A stretch of 6,676 nucleotides of DNA from Acetobacteraceae bacterium (GTDB lineage Bacteria; Pseudomonadota; Alphaproteobacteria; Acetobacterales; Acetobacteraceae), in contig CANJXD010000332.1 in NCBI GenBank assembly GCA_947478535.1, positions 1-6,676 on the forward strand. The letters run 5' to 3'. The notes below the pieces were generated by a model that was given only the letters and a program-made list of their open reading frames with translations, was not told the DNA's origin and searched no databases. Both the position numbers and the translations under genes were made by a program. Below are positions 1 to 6,383 of the stretch, piece by piece (positions within the stretch are counted from its first letter, which is position 1; each line of letters opens with the position of its first letter).

Positions 1-2
1 GC

Positions 3-152
3 TTGATGCTGCACACGGTGCCTTCCTTCATCGCCGTGGTCGGTGGCCTGCTGGTCTTCGGCACCTCAGGGATCATCCTGGGGCCGATCATTGTCGCCGG
101 TGCCCAGACGCTGCTGGATATCTGGCGGAGGCGAAACGTGCCAGCAGCATAG
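3..152 (+). CDS. AI-2E/PerM-family transporter, C-terminal end (5' part outside window)
   Basis: Forty-nine codons in an open frame that enters from the left edge and ends at TAG (150-152). The visible part has Pro-Ser-Phe, then a hydrophobic helix rich in V/G/L, then the segment FGTSGIILGPIIVAG, and ends in a basic tail (DIWRRR). The pattern GG-L-x-VFG-x-x-G-x-x-LGP is typical of the last membrane helix of the AI-2E exporter/PerM (formerly UPF0118) family of inner-membrane proteins, whose members are usually about 350 residues, so most of the gene lies outside the window. The stop falls at the usual place, shortly after the final helix, so this end looks intact. It shows no clear functional link to the genes that follow. 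An alternative is another polytopic membrane protein with a similar final helix. The transported substrate cannot be stated. Confidence 0.72.
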   Translation: MMLHTVPSFIAVVGGLLVFGTSGIILGPIIVAGAQTLLDIWRRRNVPAA

Positions 153-222
153 CGGCCGTGGCCGGCACCGGTGTGGATCGTCACGGTCGCGCCCACGCAG
201 CCGCTATCCTACGCCTTTCGCA

Positions 223-885
223 CGGCTGCCTGGCGCCGTTTCCCGGCCGGCCGCGGGTTAGTATGCCGATCTTGGCGTCCACCTCCTGGAACGTGACGGA
301 AAACCGGCAGAAGCTGTTCACGCTCGGCCCGCGCGTGCTCAACATCGGCTTCGCCTTCCTCACCTCGAAGGACATCATCGAGATCGCGGGCCCGGAGCTT
401 GAAGCGCTGCGCGATGAGACGCAGGTCTCGGCGCACCTCGCGATCCGCGACGGCCGCGACGTGCTCTACCTGAATTGCGTGCAGACCCGCTCCGGCTTCC
501 TGAGCAACATGAATGTCGGCGCCCGGGTTACGGCCCATGCCTCGCCGATGGGATGGCTGCTGCTGTCGGACCTGCCGGCGGAGGAACCGCTCGAGCTGTA
601 CCGCGATGCGGAACTCGCACGCCTGACGGACGAGACACCGGGCACGGCTCAGGCATTGGCACGATTGGTATCGCGCGCTGGCCGGGATGGCCATGTCATC
701 AGCCGCGGCGTGATGGAGGCGGGCGGCAGTTCGGTCTGCGCGCCGGTACGCAACCGTGCGGGGCGCGTGGTGGCGGCGATCGACGTTTCGGGGCCGGTTC
801 GGCCTTCGACCTCGCGGCGCTCGAGACCCGCTACCTGGATGCTGTGCGGCATGCCGCCCGACGCATCGCCGAGCGGGTCGGCTGA
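223..885 (+). pseudogene. Decayed IclR-family transcriptional regulator
   Basis: The effector-binding domain of an IclR-family regulator reads clearly in one frame from about 317 to 795: FTLGPRVLNIGFAFLTS, then a stretch matching the family's 'L-A-I-R-D-G-x-x-V-L-Y-L' strand, then NVGARVTAHASPMGWLLLSDL in two short pieces, and finally SVCAPVRNRAGRVVAAIDVSGP. The expected C-terminal helix (FDLAALETRYLDAV, then AARRIAERVG, stop at 883-885) continues in a different frame from about 796, which fits loss of one base at 794-796. The winged-helix DNA-binding part is damaged. Another frame holds what look like its remnants: AVSRPAA (235-255), a TAG stop at 259-261, and ADLG...LERDGK (265-303), so the frame changes again near 303-316. 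Intact members are about 250-280 residues. In IclR-type regulators the N-terminal winged helix binds DNA and the C-terminal domain binds a small acid. With these lesions a working repressor or activator is unlikely. It probably once controlled the nearby catabolic genes (inference). The HTH remnant reading is less certain than the effector domain. Confidence 0.82.
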
Positions 886-891
886 GCCGCC

Positions 892-1398
892 TCAGGCCCT
901 GCCATCCGGCAGGCAGGCGGCGAGGGCCTGGCCCGGCTTGGCCACGATCTCCTCCACCTGCGCCTCGCTGACGATGAAGGGCGGCGCGAGCAGCACGTGG
1001 ACGCCGCGCACGCCATCGGCGCTGCTGGAGGACGGATAACAGGTCGCCCCGCCGACCGGCTCGACAACGAAGCCGGCCACCGTCTCCGGCCTGAGGCGCT
1101 GGATCTCCGCCTCCAGCTCATCCGCGACGCGCAGGCCGCAGGCTTCGGACGTTTCGTCGTGGCGCTGGTCGCGATAGGCGTGACTTGGGGCGATCTGCGA
1201 GGTCTCTAACAGGATCGGCGCATAGAGCTCCCGCCGACCGGCCTGCTCACTCACCGCCGCGCCACCAATGGCATCGAGGTAGCGCTTGCCCGCTTCGTCC
1301 AGGATGTACGCGCCCTCGCCAGCCACCGCGACGGTCGGCCTTCGCCGAAGGTCGCGGCGCAGCACGGCGGAGGGGCGCTGCATGGAGGGCCTGATCAT
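892..1398 (-). pseudogene. Internally deleted class III (PLP-dependent) aminotransferase remnant
   Basis: One open frame of 168 codons, read from ATG at 1398. GGAG at 1404-1407 lies five bases upstream on this strand, which favours this start over the ATG at 1383. The N-terminus is typical of class III aminotransferases: VAVAGEGAYILDEAGKRYLD, followed by GGAAVS. The text then jumps to a middle segment (YAPILLETSQIAPSHAYRDQ, later LRVADELEAEIQRL and ETVAGFVVEPVGGAT). It jumps again to the family's extreme C-terminus (HVLLAPPFIVSEAQVEEIV). Family members are about 420-460 residues, so well over half is missing. The lost parts include the segment after GGAAVS, the SGGSEA-type cofactor loop, the DEV aspartate region and the Schiff-base lysine region. 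The product therefore cannot bind PLP normally. All joints are in frame, which is unusual for random decay. It converges with the IclR remnant, whose stop is six bases away. The amino donor and acceptor of the ancestor cannot be inferred. Confidence 0.85.
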
Positions 1399-1416
1399 GC
1401 GGGCTCCACTGGGTGG

Positions 1417-1446
1417 TTGACGATCATAGGAAAAACACGGTTTGAT
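1417..1446 (+). promoter_or_regulatory. Candidate sigma-70-type promoter for the dehydrogenase operon
   Basis: TTGACG (1417-1422) matches five of six -35 bases, and TTTGAT (1441-1446) matches four of six -10 bases, with an 18-base spacer. The sequence lies in the left part of the 166-base gap (1399-1564) between the divergent aminotransferase remnant and the first operon gene. Bases about 1420-1457 are clearly AT-richer than the rest of the window. On the opposite strand TATGAT (1428-1423) resembles a -10 box for the aminotransferase but has no good -35 box. The remaining sequence up to 1564 holds no gene I can recognise. The assignment rests on consensus matching only, so it is tentative. 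Confidence 0.3.
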
Positions 1447-1564
1447 CCATAAAACAGGCTGAGTGGGAGGTTGCATGCGGGAAGGCAGCTCGGCAGGTAT
1501 CCTCGGCCGCGTTGGTCGGCCGGGCGGTGGGCCAGACCTTCAATGATGGGCGGACGGCGCTGAG

Positions 1565-1858
1565 ATGGGCGAGGCATCCCTGCGCATCGCCGGCATCGCC
1601 CGGGGGCTCGGCCTCTCCCTGACCGTCGATGGGCGCACCGTCGCGGCCTTCGCCGGCGAGAGCATCGCCACGGCGCTTTGGGCGGCCGGCATCCGCCGTT
1701 TGCGGACCAGCCCCGGCGGTGCGCCGCGCGGCATGTTTTGCGGCATGGGCGTCTGCCAGGAATGCGTCGTGGAGGTCGAAGGCGAGGCCGTCCTGGCCTG
1801 CCAGACACGCGTCGCTGAGGGCCTCGCGGTGCACCTCCGGCGTGACAATCCGGCATGA
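1565..1858 (+). CDS. Small 2Fe-2S ferredoxin-fold subunit of a flavin dehydrogenase (gamma-like)
   Basis: A 97-residue protein with the Fer2-type fold seen in the small subunit of heteromeric amino-acid, opine, D-hydroxyproline and cyanide-forming dehydrogenases (HcnA-like). Residues 19-50 give the ubiquitin-like beta-grasp (LTVDGRTVAAFAGESIATAL). They are followed by the cluster loop PRGMFCGMGVCQECVVEV, with Cys59, Cys64 and Cys67 and the fourth ligand Cys79 in VLACQTRV. The spacing C-x4-C-x2-C-x11-C matches a plant-type [2Fe-2S] site. The likely role is to relay electrons from the flavin subunits to the respiratory chain. The ATG at 1565 is the first start after an in-frame stop at 1544, and the ribosome site before it is weak. 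The 3' end overlaps the next gene by ATGA (1855-1858), so translation is probably coupled. The protein has no signal peptide and would be cytoplasmic, at the inner face of the membrane. The substrate is unknown. Confidence 0.88.
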   Translation: MGEASLRIAGIARGLGLSLTVDGRTVAAFAGESIATALWAAGIRRLRTSPGGAPRGMFCGMGVCQECVVEVEGEAVLACQTRVAEGLAVHLRRDNPA

Positions 1859-3294
1859 AGGCGGTGCAGGCCCAGCGCTGCGATCTGTTGGTGCTCGGCG
1901 CCGGCCCGGCCGGCATGGCTGCGGCGACCGAGGCCGCGCAGGGTGGGCTTTCGGTGACGCTGCTCGACGAACAGGACGCACCCGGCGGGCAGGTCTATCG
2001 CGCCCCGCCGGCCGCGTTCGGCCCCGCGCCCACCTCGCCCGATGCCAAACGCGGCGCGGCCCTGCGCCTTGCCCTTGCCGGGAGCGGCGCGCGGCACCTG
2101 CCATTGCGCCGCGTCTGGTTCGCCGAACCTGGCTTTCGCCTGCATGTCGTCGGCCCCGAGGGGCCTGAACTGCATGAGGCCGCGCGCCTCATTCTCGCGA
2201 CCGGCGCCCATGAGCGCGTTGTGCCGGCGCCGGGCTGGACGCTGCCCGGCGTGGTCGGGCTGGCCGCTGCCACGGTGATGCTGAAGGCGGAGGGTGTGCT
2301 GCCCGGCCGCCGCACGGTGGTGGCGGGCGTCGGCCCGCTGCTCGCCGCGGTCGCGGTCGGTATCCTGAAGGTCGGAGGCGAGGTCTCGGCGGTCATCGAT
2401 CTGGCTCGGCCGGGCGATTGGCTGCGCTGCCTGCCGGCGCAGGCGGCGCGCCCGGACCTGCTGGCACGCGGCGCGGGCTGGCGCGCACGGCTCGCCGCGG
2501 CGCGCGTGCCGGTGCTGCACGGCCACGCCGTCGTCGCGCTGCACGGCACGGCGGAACTCGAGGCGGTGGAGGTAGCGCCGGTCGATGCCGTGACCTGGCG
2601 GCCGCGGGATGGCGCACGGCAGCGCATCGCGGCGGATGCCTGCGCGCTCGGCCACGGGCTGGTGCCCGACACCTCCATCACCCGCCTGCTCCAGCTCCGC
2701 CACGTCTTCCGCCCCGAGCAGGGCGGCTGGGTTGCGGAGACCGACGCCGATCTGCGCGCCGGCCTGCCGGGCCTCTATCTCGCCGGCGACGGCGCGGGCA
2801 TCGGCGGCGCCGCGGCGGCCGAGCAGCGTGGGCGGATCGCCGCGCTGGCCGCGCTGCGCGACACTGGGCGGCTCGACGCCGCCGGCCATGCCGCGCAGGC
2901 TGCCGCGCCATCGGCCGCGCGGCGCCGGGCCGAGCGCTTCGGAGCGGCGATCGCGACGCTGATGCAGGCCCGCCCCGGCTCCTACGCGGCGATCCCGCCG
3001 GAGACGGTGGTCTGCCGCTGCGAGGACATCACCCGCGCCACCATCGAGGCGGCGCTCGATGCCGGCGCGCGCGACGTCAACCAGGCCAAGGCCTGGACGC
3101 GCTGCGGCATGGGCCCTTGCCAGGGCCGCTTCTGCGGCGAGACGCTGGGCGAGCTCGTGGCGCTGCGCCGCGGCGATCGCACCAGCGCCGGCCAGCTCAC
3201 CGGCCGGGCGCCGCTGCGGCCGGTTCCCTACCACCTGCTGGTCGGCGCGTTCGACTACGATACGCTGGACCTGCCCGCGCCCGCCCCAAGCTGA
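1855..3294 (+). CDS. FAD/NAD(P)-binding oxidoreductase with C-terminal BFD-like [2Fe-2S] domain (alpha-like subunit)
   Basis: A 479-residue pyridine-nucleotide-disulfide-type flavoprotein. The N-terminal dinucleotide fold has GAGPAG at residues 15-20, ending in LLDEQ with PGGQVYR just after. A second nucleotide-binding motif (VVAGVGPLLAAVAVG) lies near the middle, and the FAD-binding LAGDGAGIGGA is at about 309-319. The C-terminal part holds an iron-sulfur domain: VVCRCED with Cys387 and Cys389, then CGMGPCQGRFC with Cys417, Cys422 and Cys427. The CxC plus C-x4-C arrangement is that of BFD-like [2Fe-2S] domains in HcnB, opine oxidase and D-hydroxyproline dehydrogenase alpha subunits. The length is usual for these. 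It starts inside the previous gene (ATGA overlap) and so should be made together with the 2Fe-2S protein. It would form a complex with that protein and with the DAO-type subunit at 4214. In related enzymes the beta subunit oxidises the substrate and alpha carries FAD and the cluster for electron transfer. The true substrate is not evident here. Confidence 0.9.
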   Translation: MKAVQAQRCDLLVLGAGPAGMAAATEAAQGGLSVTLLDEQDAPGGQVYRAPPAAFGPAPTSPDAKRGAALRLALAGSGARHLPLRRVWFAEPGFRLHVVGPEGPELHEAARLILATGAHERVVPAPGWTLPGVVGLAAATVMLKAEGVLPGRRTVVAGVGPLLAAVAVGILKVGGEVSAVIDLARPGDWLRCLPAQAARPDLLARGAGWRARLAAARVPVLHGHAVVALHGTAELEAVEVAPVDAVTWRPRDGARQRIAADACALGHGLVPDTSITRLLQLRHVFRPEQGGWVAETDADLRAGLPGLYLAGDGAGIGGAAAAEQRGRIAALAALRDTGRLDAAGHAAQAAAPSAARRRAERFGAAIATLMQARPGSYAAIPPETVVCRCEDITRATIEAALDAGARDVNQAKAWTRCGMGPCQGRFCGETLGELVALRRGDRTSAGQLTGRAPLRPVPYHLLVGAFDYDTLDLPAPAPS

Positions 3295-3295
3295 C

Positions 3296-3302
3296 GGAGA
3301 AG
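3296..3302 (+). promoter_or_regulatory. Ribosome binding site GGAGAAG for the DapA-family gene
   Basis: GGAGAAG lies two bases after the stop of the alpha-like subunit and seven bases before the ATG at 3310. It is a strong Shine-Dalgarno match, and the same heptamer precedes the Bug receptor gene (5353-5359). Confidence 0.75.
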
Positions 3303-3309
3303 ACGGACC

Positions 3310-4200
3310 ATGAGCACGCTCACCGGGGTGATCCCCGCGCTGACCACGCCGTTTCGCGACGACCTCTCGCTCGACCTGCCCGGCTACGCCCGGCTGGTCG
3401 AGGCCGTGATCGGCGATGGTGTGGACGGCATCCTGGTGAATGGCTGTACCGGCGAGAGCTGGGCCGTGACCGAGGAGGAGCGGCGGCAGGTATTCCGCAC
3501 CGCCGTCACCACCGCGCGTGGGCGCGTGCCGGTGGTCGCCGGCTGCGGCCACATGATGGCGGCCGAATCGGTGAAGATCGCGCGCGATGCGGCCGAGGCT
3601 GGCTGCGACGCCGCGCTGATCCAGCCGCCGTGGTACATCCTGCCCGGGCTTGAGGAGGTGATGGACCATTTCGCGCTGGTGCTGCGCGACTCGCCACTGC
3701 CGGTCGTGATCTACAACATCCCGCGCCGCACCGGCATCAACCTCACACCCGACATGTGCGACCGCCTCGCGGACCATCCGAAGGTCGTGGCGTTCAAGGA
3801 ATCCTCGAAGGATTTTCTGCTGTTGCAGGACATCATTCGTGCCGTGGGCGATCGCGCCAAGGTATTCGCGGGCTACGCGTCGTTGCTCGGCCTCGGGGCG
3901 CTGTCCTGCGGTGCGGTCGGCTACATGGACAGCACCACCCCCGTCATGGGTGGCCTTTCCGCGAGCTTCTACAAGGCCGCGACCACCGGCGATCTGGCGC
4001 AGGCGCGGGCCTTGCAGACGCGCATGGCGTCACTCACCAAGGGCTTCTTCGGCATCGGTACGTTTCCCGCCGGCGTGAAGGCGGCGCTCGACCTGCTGGG
4101 TCGGCCGGGGGGGGCGACGCGCCCGCCGATCCGTCCGCTCGACGCCGCGCAGCGCGCGCGCATCCGCGCGGCACTGGTCGGCGCCGGGTTGCTGGAGTAG
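3310..4200 (+). CDS. DapA/NanA-family Schiff-base lyase or deaminase
   Basis: A 296-residue (beta/alpha)8 protein, the usual length for the dihydrodipicolinate synthase/N-acetylneuraminate lyase family. Visible active-site marks are the loop NGCTGESW (Gly45, Cys46, Thr47, Glu49), the tyrosine of VVIYNIPRRTGINL (Tyr135), a carboxylate-binding arginine position (Arg140, same place as Arg138 of E. coli DapA), and the Schiff-base lysine in VVAFKESSKD (Lys163). The first threonine of the usual GTTGE is a cysteine here. Sitting between alpha-like and beta-like dehydrogenase subunits, it is unlikely to be the lysine-biosynthesis enzyme. Its probable job is to deaminate, dehydrate or cleave the product of the dehydrogenase, like pyrroline-4-hydroxy-2-carboxylate deaminase in hydroxyproline degradation. 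A keto-deoxy sugar acid aldolase or dehydratase is another option. The start is fixed by a strong ribosome site at 3296. A run of eight G at 4107-4114 lies near the 3' end, within the codons for Arg-Pro-Gly-Gly-Ala. Confidence 0.9.
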   Translation: MSTLTGVIPALTTPFRDDLSLDLPGYARLVEAVIGDGVDGILVNGCTGESWAVTEEERRQVFRTAVTTARGRVPVVAGCGHMMAAESVKIARDAAEAGCDAALIQPPWYILPGLEEVMDHFALVLRDSPLPVVIYNIPRRTGINLTPDMCDRLADHPKVVAFKESSKDFLLLQDIIRAVGDRAKVFAGYASLLGLGALSCGAVGYMDSTTPVMGGLSASFYKAATTGDLAQARALQTRMASLTKGFFGIGTFPAGVKAALDLLGRPGGATRPPIRPLDAAQRARIRAALVGAGLLE

Positions 4201-4213
4201 GCGGCCCCACCGA

Positions 4214-5341
4214 ATGATCGAACATGACGCGCTTGTCGTCGGCGGCGGTGTGATGGGCGCGGGCACCGCGCTCGGCCTCGCGCGCGGCGGCATGCGCGTG
4301 ATGCTGCTTGACCAGAAGGGCCTCGGCACCGGCGCCTCGGGTGTGAATGCGGGCACGCTGTCGCTGCAGATCAAGCGTGCGGCCCTGGTGCCCTACGCGC
4401 TGCAGGGGCGGCAGCGCTGGGCGGAGGCGCATCGCCTGCTCGGCGTCGATGTGGACTACCGCATGACCGGCGGCCTGACCCTTGCCTTCACGGCGGCCGA
4501 GGCGGCGATCCTGGAAGCGCGCATGGCGGAGCGCCGGACGGCGGGCGTACCGATCGAGATCATCTCGGCCGACCGTGCCCGCGCGCTGGAACCGGCTATC
4601 GGCCCACAGGCGCAGCTCGCCTCCTACTGCGCCATCGATGGCTATGCCGACAGCACGGCCACGGGGCGCGCCTATCGCGCAGCACTCCTCGCCGCCGGGG
4701 TCACGATCCATGAGGGCGATGGGGTGGCGGGCCTCGAGCGCAGCGGCCTCGGCTTCACGCTGCGCACCGAGCGCGGCGCGAGTTTCACCGGGCGCCGCCT
4801 GGTGCTGGCGGCCGGGGCCTGGACGCAACGTCTCGCGCAGCTGCTCGGCGTCGAGCTGCCCATCGTGGTGCGCTTCAACATGGTCTCTGTCACTGAGCGG
4901 ATCGAGCGGCTGGCGAAGATGACCATCGGCCACGCCACCGGCCTGCTTACGCTCAAGCAGTCGGAGAACGGTACGATGCTGATCGGCGGGGGTTGGCAGG
5001 GCACCGGCGATCCGGAACGCGGCGAGAGCGCGATCCTGCCGGAGAACCTGACCACCAATCTGCGCCTGGCGGTGACCGCCGTGCCAGCGCTGCGCCGCAC
5101 CCGCTTGGTGCGCACCTGGATCGGCTACGAGCCGCATGTGCCGGATTTCTTGCCGCTTGCCGGCGCGCTGCCGGGCGTGCCGGGCGCCTGGGTGCTGGCC
5201 TGCGTGCGCGGCGGTTACACCATCGGGCCCTACCTGTCGGAACTGCTCGCCACCCACATCCTGGGCGGCGAGCCCGAGCTACCGTTGTTCGATCCCGGCC
5301 GCTTCAACTCGGTTGCCGCCGGCGCCGCGGTTGCGGCCTAA
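4214..5341 (+). CDS. DAO-family FAD-dependent oxidoreductase (beta-like dehydrogenase subunit)
   Basis: A 375-residue D-amino-acid-oxidase-type flavoprotein, related to HcnC, glycine oxidase, DadA and the beta subunits of opine and D-hydroxyproline dehydrogenases. The FAD-binding fold begins at residue 6 with VVGGGVMGAGTALGLARGG (GGGVMG at 10-15) and ends its second strand at Asp33. ASGVNAGTLS follows, where this family contacts the flavin. Other typical elements are the mid-protein LVLAAGAWTQRLAQLLGV and, near the C-terminus, ACVRGGYTIGPYLSELLA, which closes the flavin site. It has no signal peptide, so it is a cytoplasmic or peripheral membrane protein. It is likely the catalytic subunit that oxidises an amino or imino acid, with electrons leaving via the two iron-sulfur subunits upstream. 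The gene lies 13 bases after the DapA-family gene. Its ribosome site is poor, so it may rely on translation of the gene before it. Separation of beta from alpha by a lyase gene is a noteworthy order. Confidence 0.9.
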   Translation: MIEHDALVVGGGVMGAGTALGLARGGMRVMLLDQKGLGTGASGVNAGTLSLQIKRAALVPYALQGRQRWAEAHRLLGVDVDYRMTGGLTLAFTAAEAAILEARMAERRTAGVPIEIISADRARALEPAIGPQAQLASYCAIDGYADSTATGRAYRAALLAAGVTIHEGDGVAGLERSGLGFTLRTERGASFTGRRLVLAAGAWTQRLAQLLGVELPIVVRFNMVSVTERIERLAKMTIGHATGLLTLKQSENGTMLIGGGWQGTGDPERGESAILPENLTTNLRLAVTAVPALRRTRLVRTWIGYEPHVPDFLPLAGALPGVPGAWVLACVRGGYTIGPYLSELLATHILGGEPELPLFDPGRFNSVAAGAAVAA

Positions 5342-5352
5342 CCCCCACGCAT

Positions 5353-5359
5353 GGAGAAG
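5353..5359 (+). promoter_or_regulatory. Ribosome binding site that fixes the Bug receptor start
   Basis: GGAGAAG lies inside the first possible start region (ATG at 5351) and six bases before the ATG at 5366. Because the ATG at 5351 overlaps this site and has no good site of its own, 5366 is the better start. It also gives a compact signal peptide. Confidence 0.7.
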
Positions 5360-5365
5360 ACGCCG

Positions 5366-6367
5366 ATGCACCAGAACCGGAACGACCAGCGACTGTGTCG
5401 CCGATCGCTGATGGCCGCCGCCGCCGCGGCCGCCGCCGGCTTCGGCGCGCCGCGCGGCGCCACTGCGCAGGCCTGGCCGACACGGCCCATCACCATCGTC
5501 GTGCCCTATGCGCCGGGCGGTGGGTCAGATGCCGCGGCGCGTGCCATGGGCCCCTTCATGGAACGCGTGCTCGGCCAGCCCATCGTGGTGGAGAACCGCT
5601 CCGGCGCTGGCACGGCGATCGGCAGCGCCTACGTCGCGCAGGCGCGGCCCGATGGCTACACGCTGCTCGCGGGTGCCACGCCGCTCGCTGTGAATCCGGC
5701 GCTGCAGCCGCAGCTGACGCCGAAGGATCCGATCAAGGAGCTCGCGCCGATCGGTCCGATGTACCGCAGCATCTTCGTTCTGCATGTGCACAACAGCCTG
5801 CCGATCACCACACTCGCCGAGTTCATCGCCTACGCGCGCGCCAATCCGCGCCTGATGACCTATGGCTCGGCCGGCGTTGGCGCGCTGAACCATAAGGCGA
5901 TGGAATTGCTGGGCTACCGCGCCGGCGTGCAAGTGGAGCACGTGCCTTATCGCGGCACCGGTCCGGCGATGCTCGACCTGCGCGCCGGACGGATCAAGAG
6001 CATGTTCACCTCGCTGCTCGAAGGCGGGCCGCTGATGGAGGAAAGGATCACCCGCGCCATCGCTGTTTCCTCCCTCACGCGCATGACACAGCTGCCCGAG
6101 GTGCCGGCGGTGTCGGAAACGCTGTCGGGATTCGATGTCACGTTCTGGCAGGGGCTGTTTGCGCCCGCCGGCACGCCGGCGCCGATCATCGCGCGCCTGG
6201 CCGAAGCGCTGCGCGCCGGTACCTCTGACCCCGCGCTGAGCGCGCGCTATGCCGAGCAGGGCACACCGCTGCTCGTCGGTGGACCGGAGGAGCAGGCGCG
6301 CCTGCTGGCGGACGACACTGCGGTCTGGGCGCGCGTCGCACGCGAAACCAACCTGAAGATCGACTGA
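5366..6367 (+). CDS. Bug-family (tripartite tricarboxylate transporter) periplasmic solute receptor
   Basis: A 333-residue extracytoplasmic binding protein of the Bug/TctC family. The N-terminus has RR at residues 12-13 followed by SLM, eight alanines (17-24) and the likely cleavage site ATAQA before Trp37. This resembles a Tat-type signal, though the motif is minimal and Sec export is possible. The mature part opens with WPTRPITIVVPYAPGGGSD, the family's glycine-rich ligand loop (residues 51-54). It also has YGSAGVGALNH (166-176) and VPYRGTGPAM from 193, both standard Bug motifs. The length matches the family. Bug proteins bind carboxylic acids, amino acids or related small acids. Ligand identity cannot be read from sequence, but the position in the operon suggests the substrate of the dehydrogenase. 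No TctA/TctB membrane genes are visible, so it must borrow them, have them elsewhere, or act only as a sensor. The ribosome site at 5353 sets the start, nine bases beyond the previous stop plus a short leader. Confidence 0.92.
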   Translation: MHQNRNDQRLCRRSLMAAAAAAAAGFGAPRGATAQAWPTRPITIVVPYAPGGGSDAAARAMGPFMERVLGQPIVVENRSGAGTAIGSAYVAQARPDGYTLLAGATPLAVNPALQPQLTPKDPIKELAPIGPMYRSIFVLHVHNSLPITTLAEFIAYARANPRLMTYGSAGVGALNHKAMELLGYRAGVQVEHVPYRGTGPAMLDLRAGRIKSMFTSLLEGGPLMEERITRAIAVSSLTRMTQLPEVPAVSETLSGFDVTFWQGLFAPAGTPAPIIARLAEALRAGTSDPALSARYAEQGTPLLVGGPEEQARLLADDTAVWARVARETNLKID

Positions 6368-6383
6368 CCCCATCATAACGCGA

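Noticed and set aside
898..913. Six-base hairpin (CCTGCC/GGCAGG, four-base loop) between the convergent remnants, possible terminator
   Set aside because: The stem is short with no T tract on either strand, and it lies within the aminotransferase remnant's coding sequence.
158..1039. Single 293-codon open frame on the + strand read as one intact regulator
   Set aside because: Only its middle part matches IclR. Its first 50 or so and last 75 or so residues are out-of-frame sequence, and the last part is antisense to the aminotransferase remnant.
1475..1546. 23-codon open frame just upstream of the operon, possible leader peptide
   Set aside because: It has no ribosome site, no codon runs suggesting attenuation and no adjacent terminator/antiterminator pair.
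1540..3777. Very long open frame on the - strand (745 codons) opposite the gamma, alpha and lyase genes
   Set aside because: It is arginine/histidine/glycine-rich with no recognisable motif and lies antisense to genes with clear family motifs. Long antisense frames are expected in GC-rich coding DNA.
4034..5257. 407-codon open frame on the - strand opposite the beta-like subunit
   Set aside because: It has low-complexity composition and no family motif, and it is antisense to a well-supported flavoprotein.
5414..5437. Tandem alanine codons (eight in a row), possible microsatellite
   Set aside because: They fall in the hydrophobic core of a signal peptide, where alanine runs are common in GC-rich genomes, and one codon breaks the repeat.
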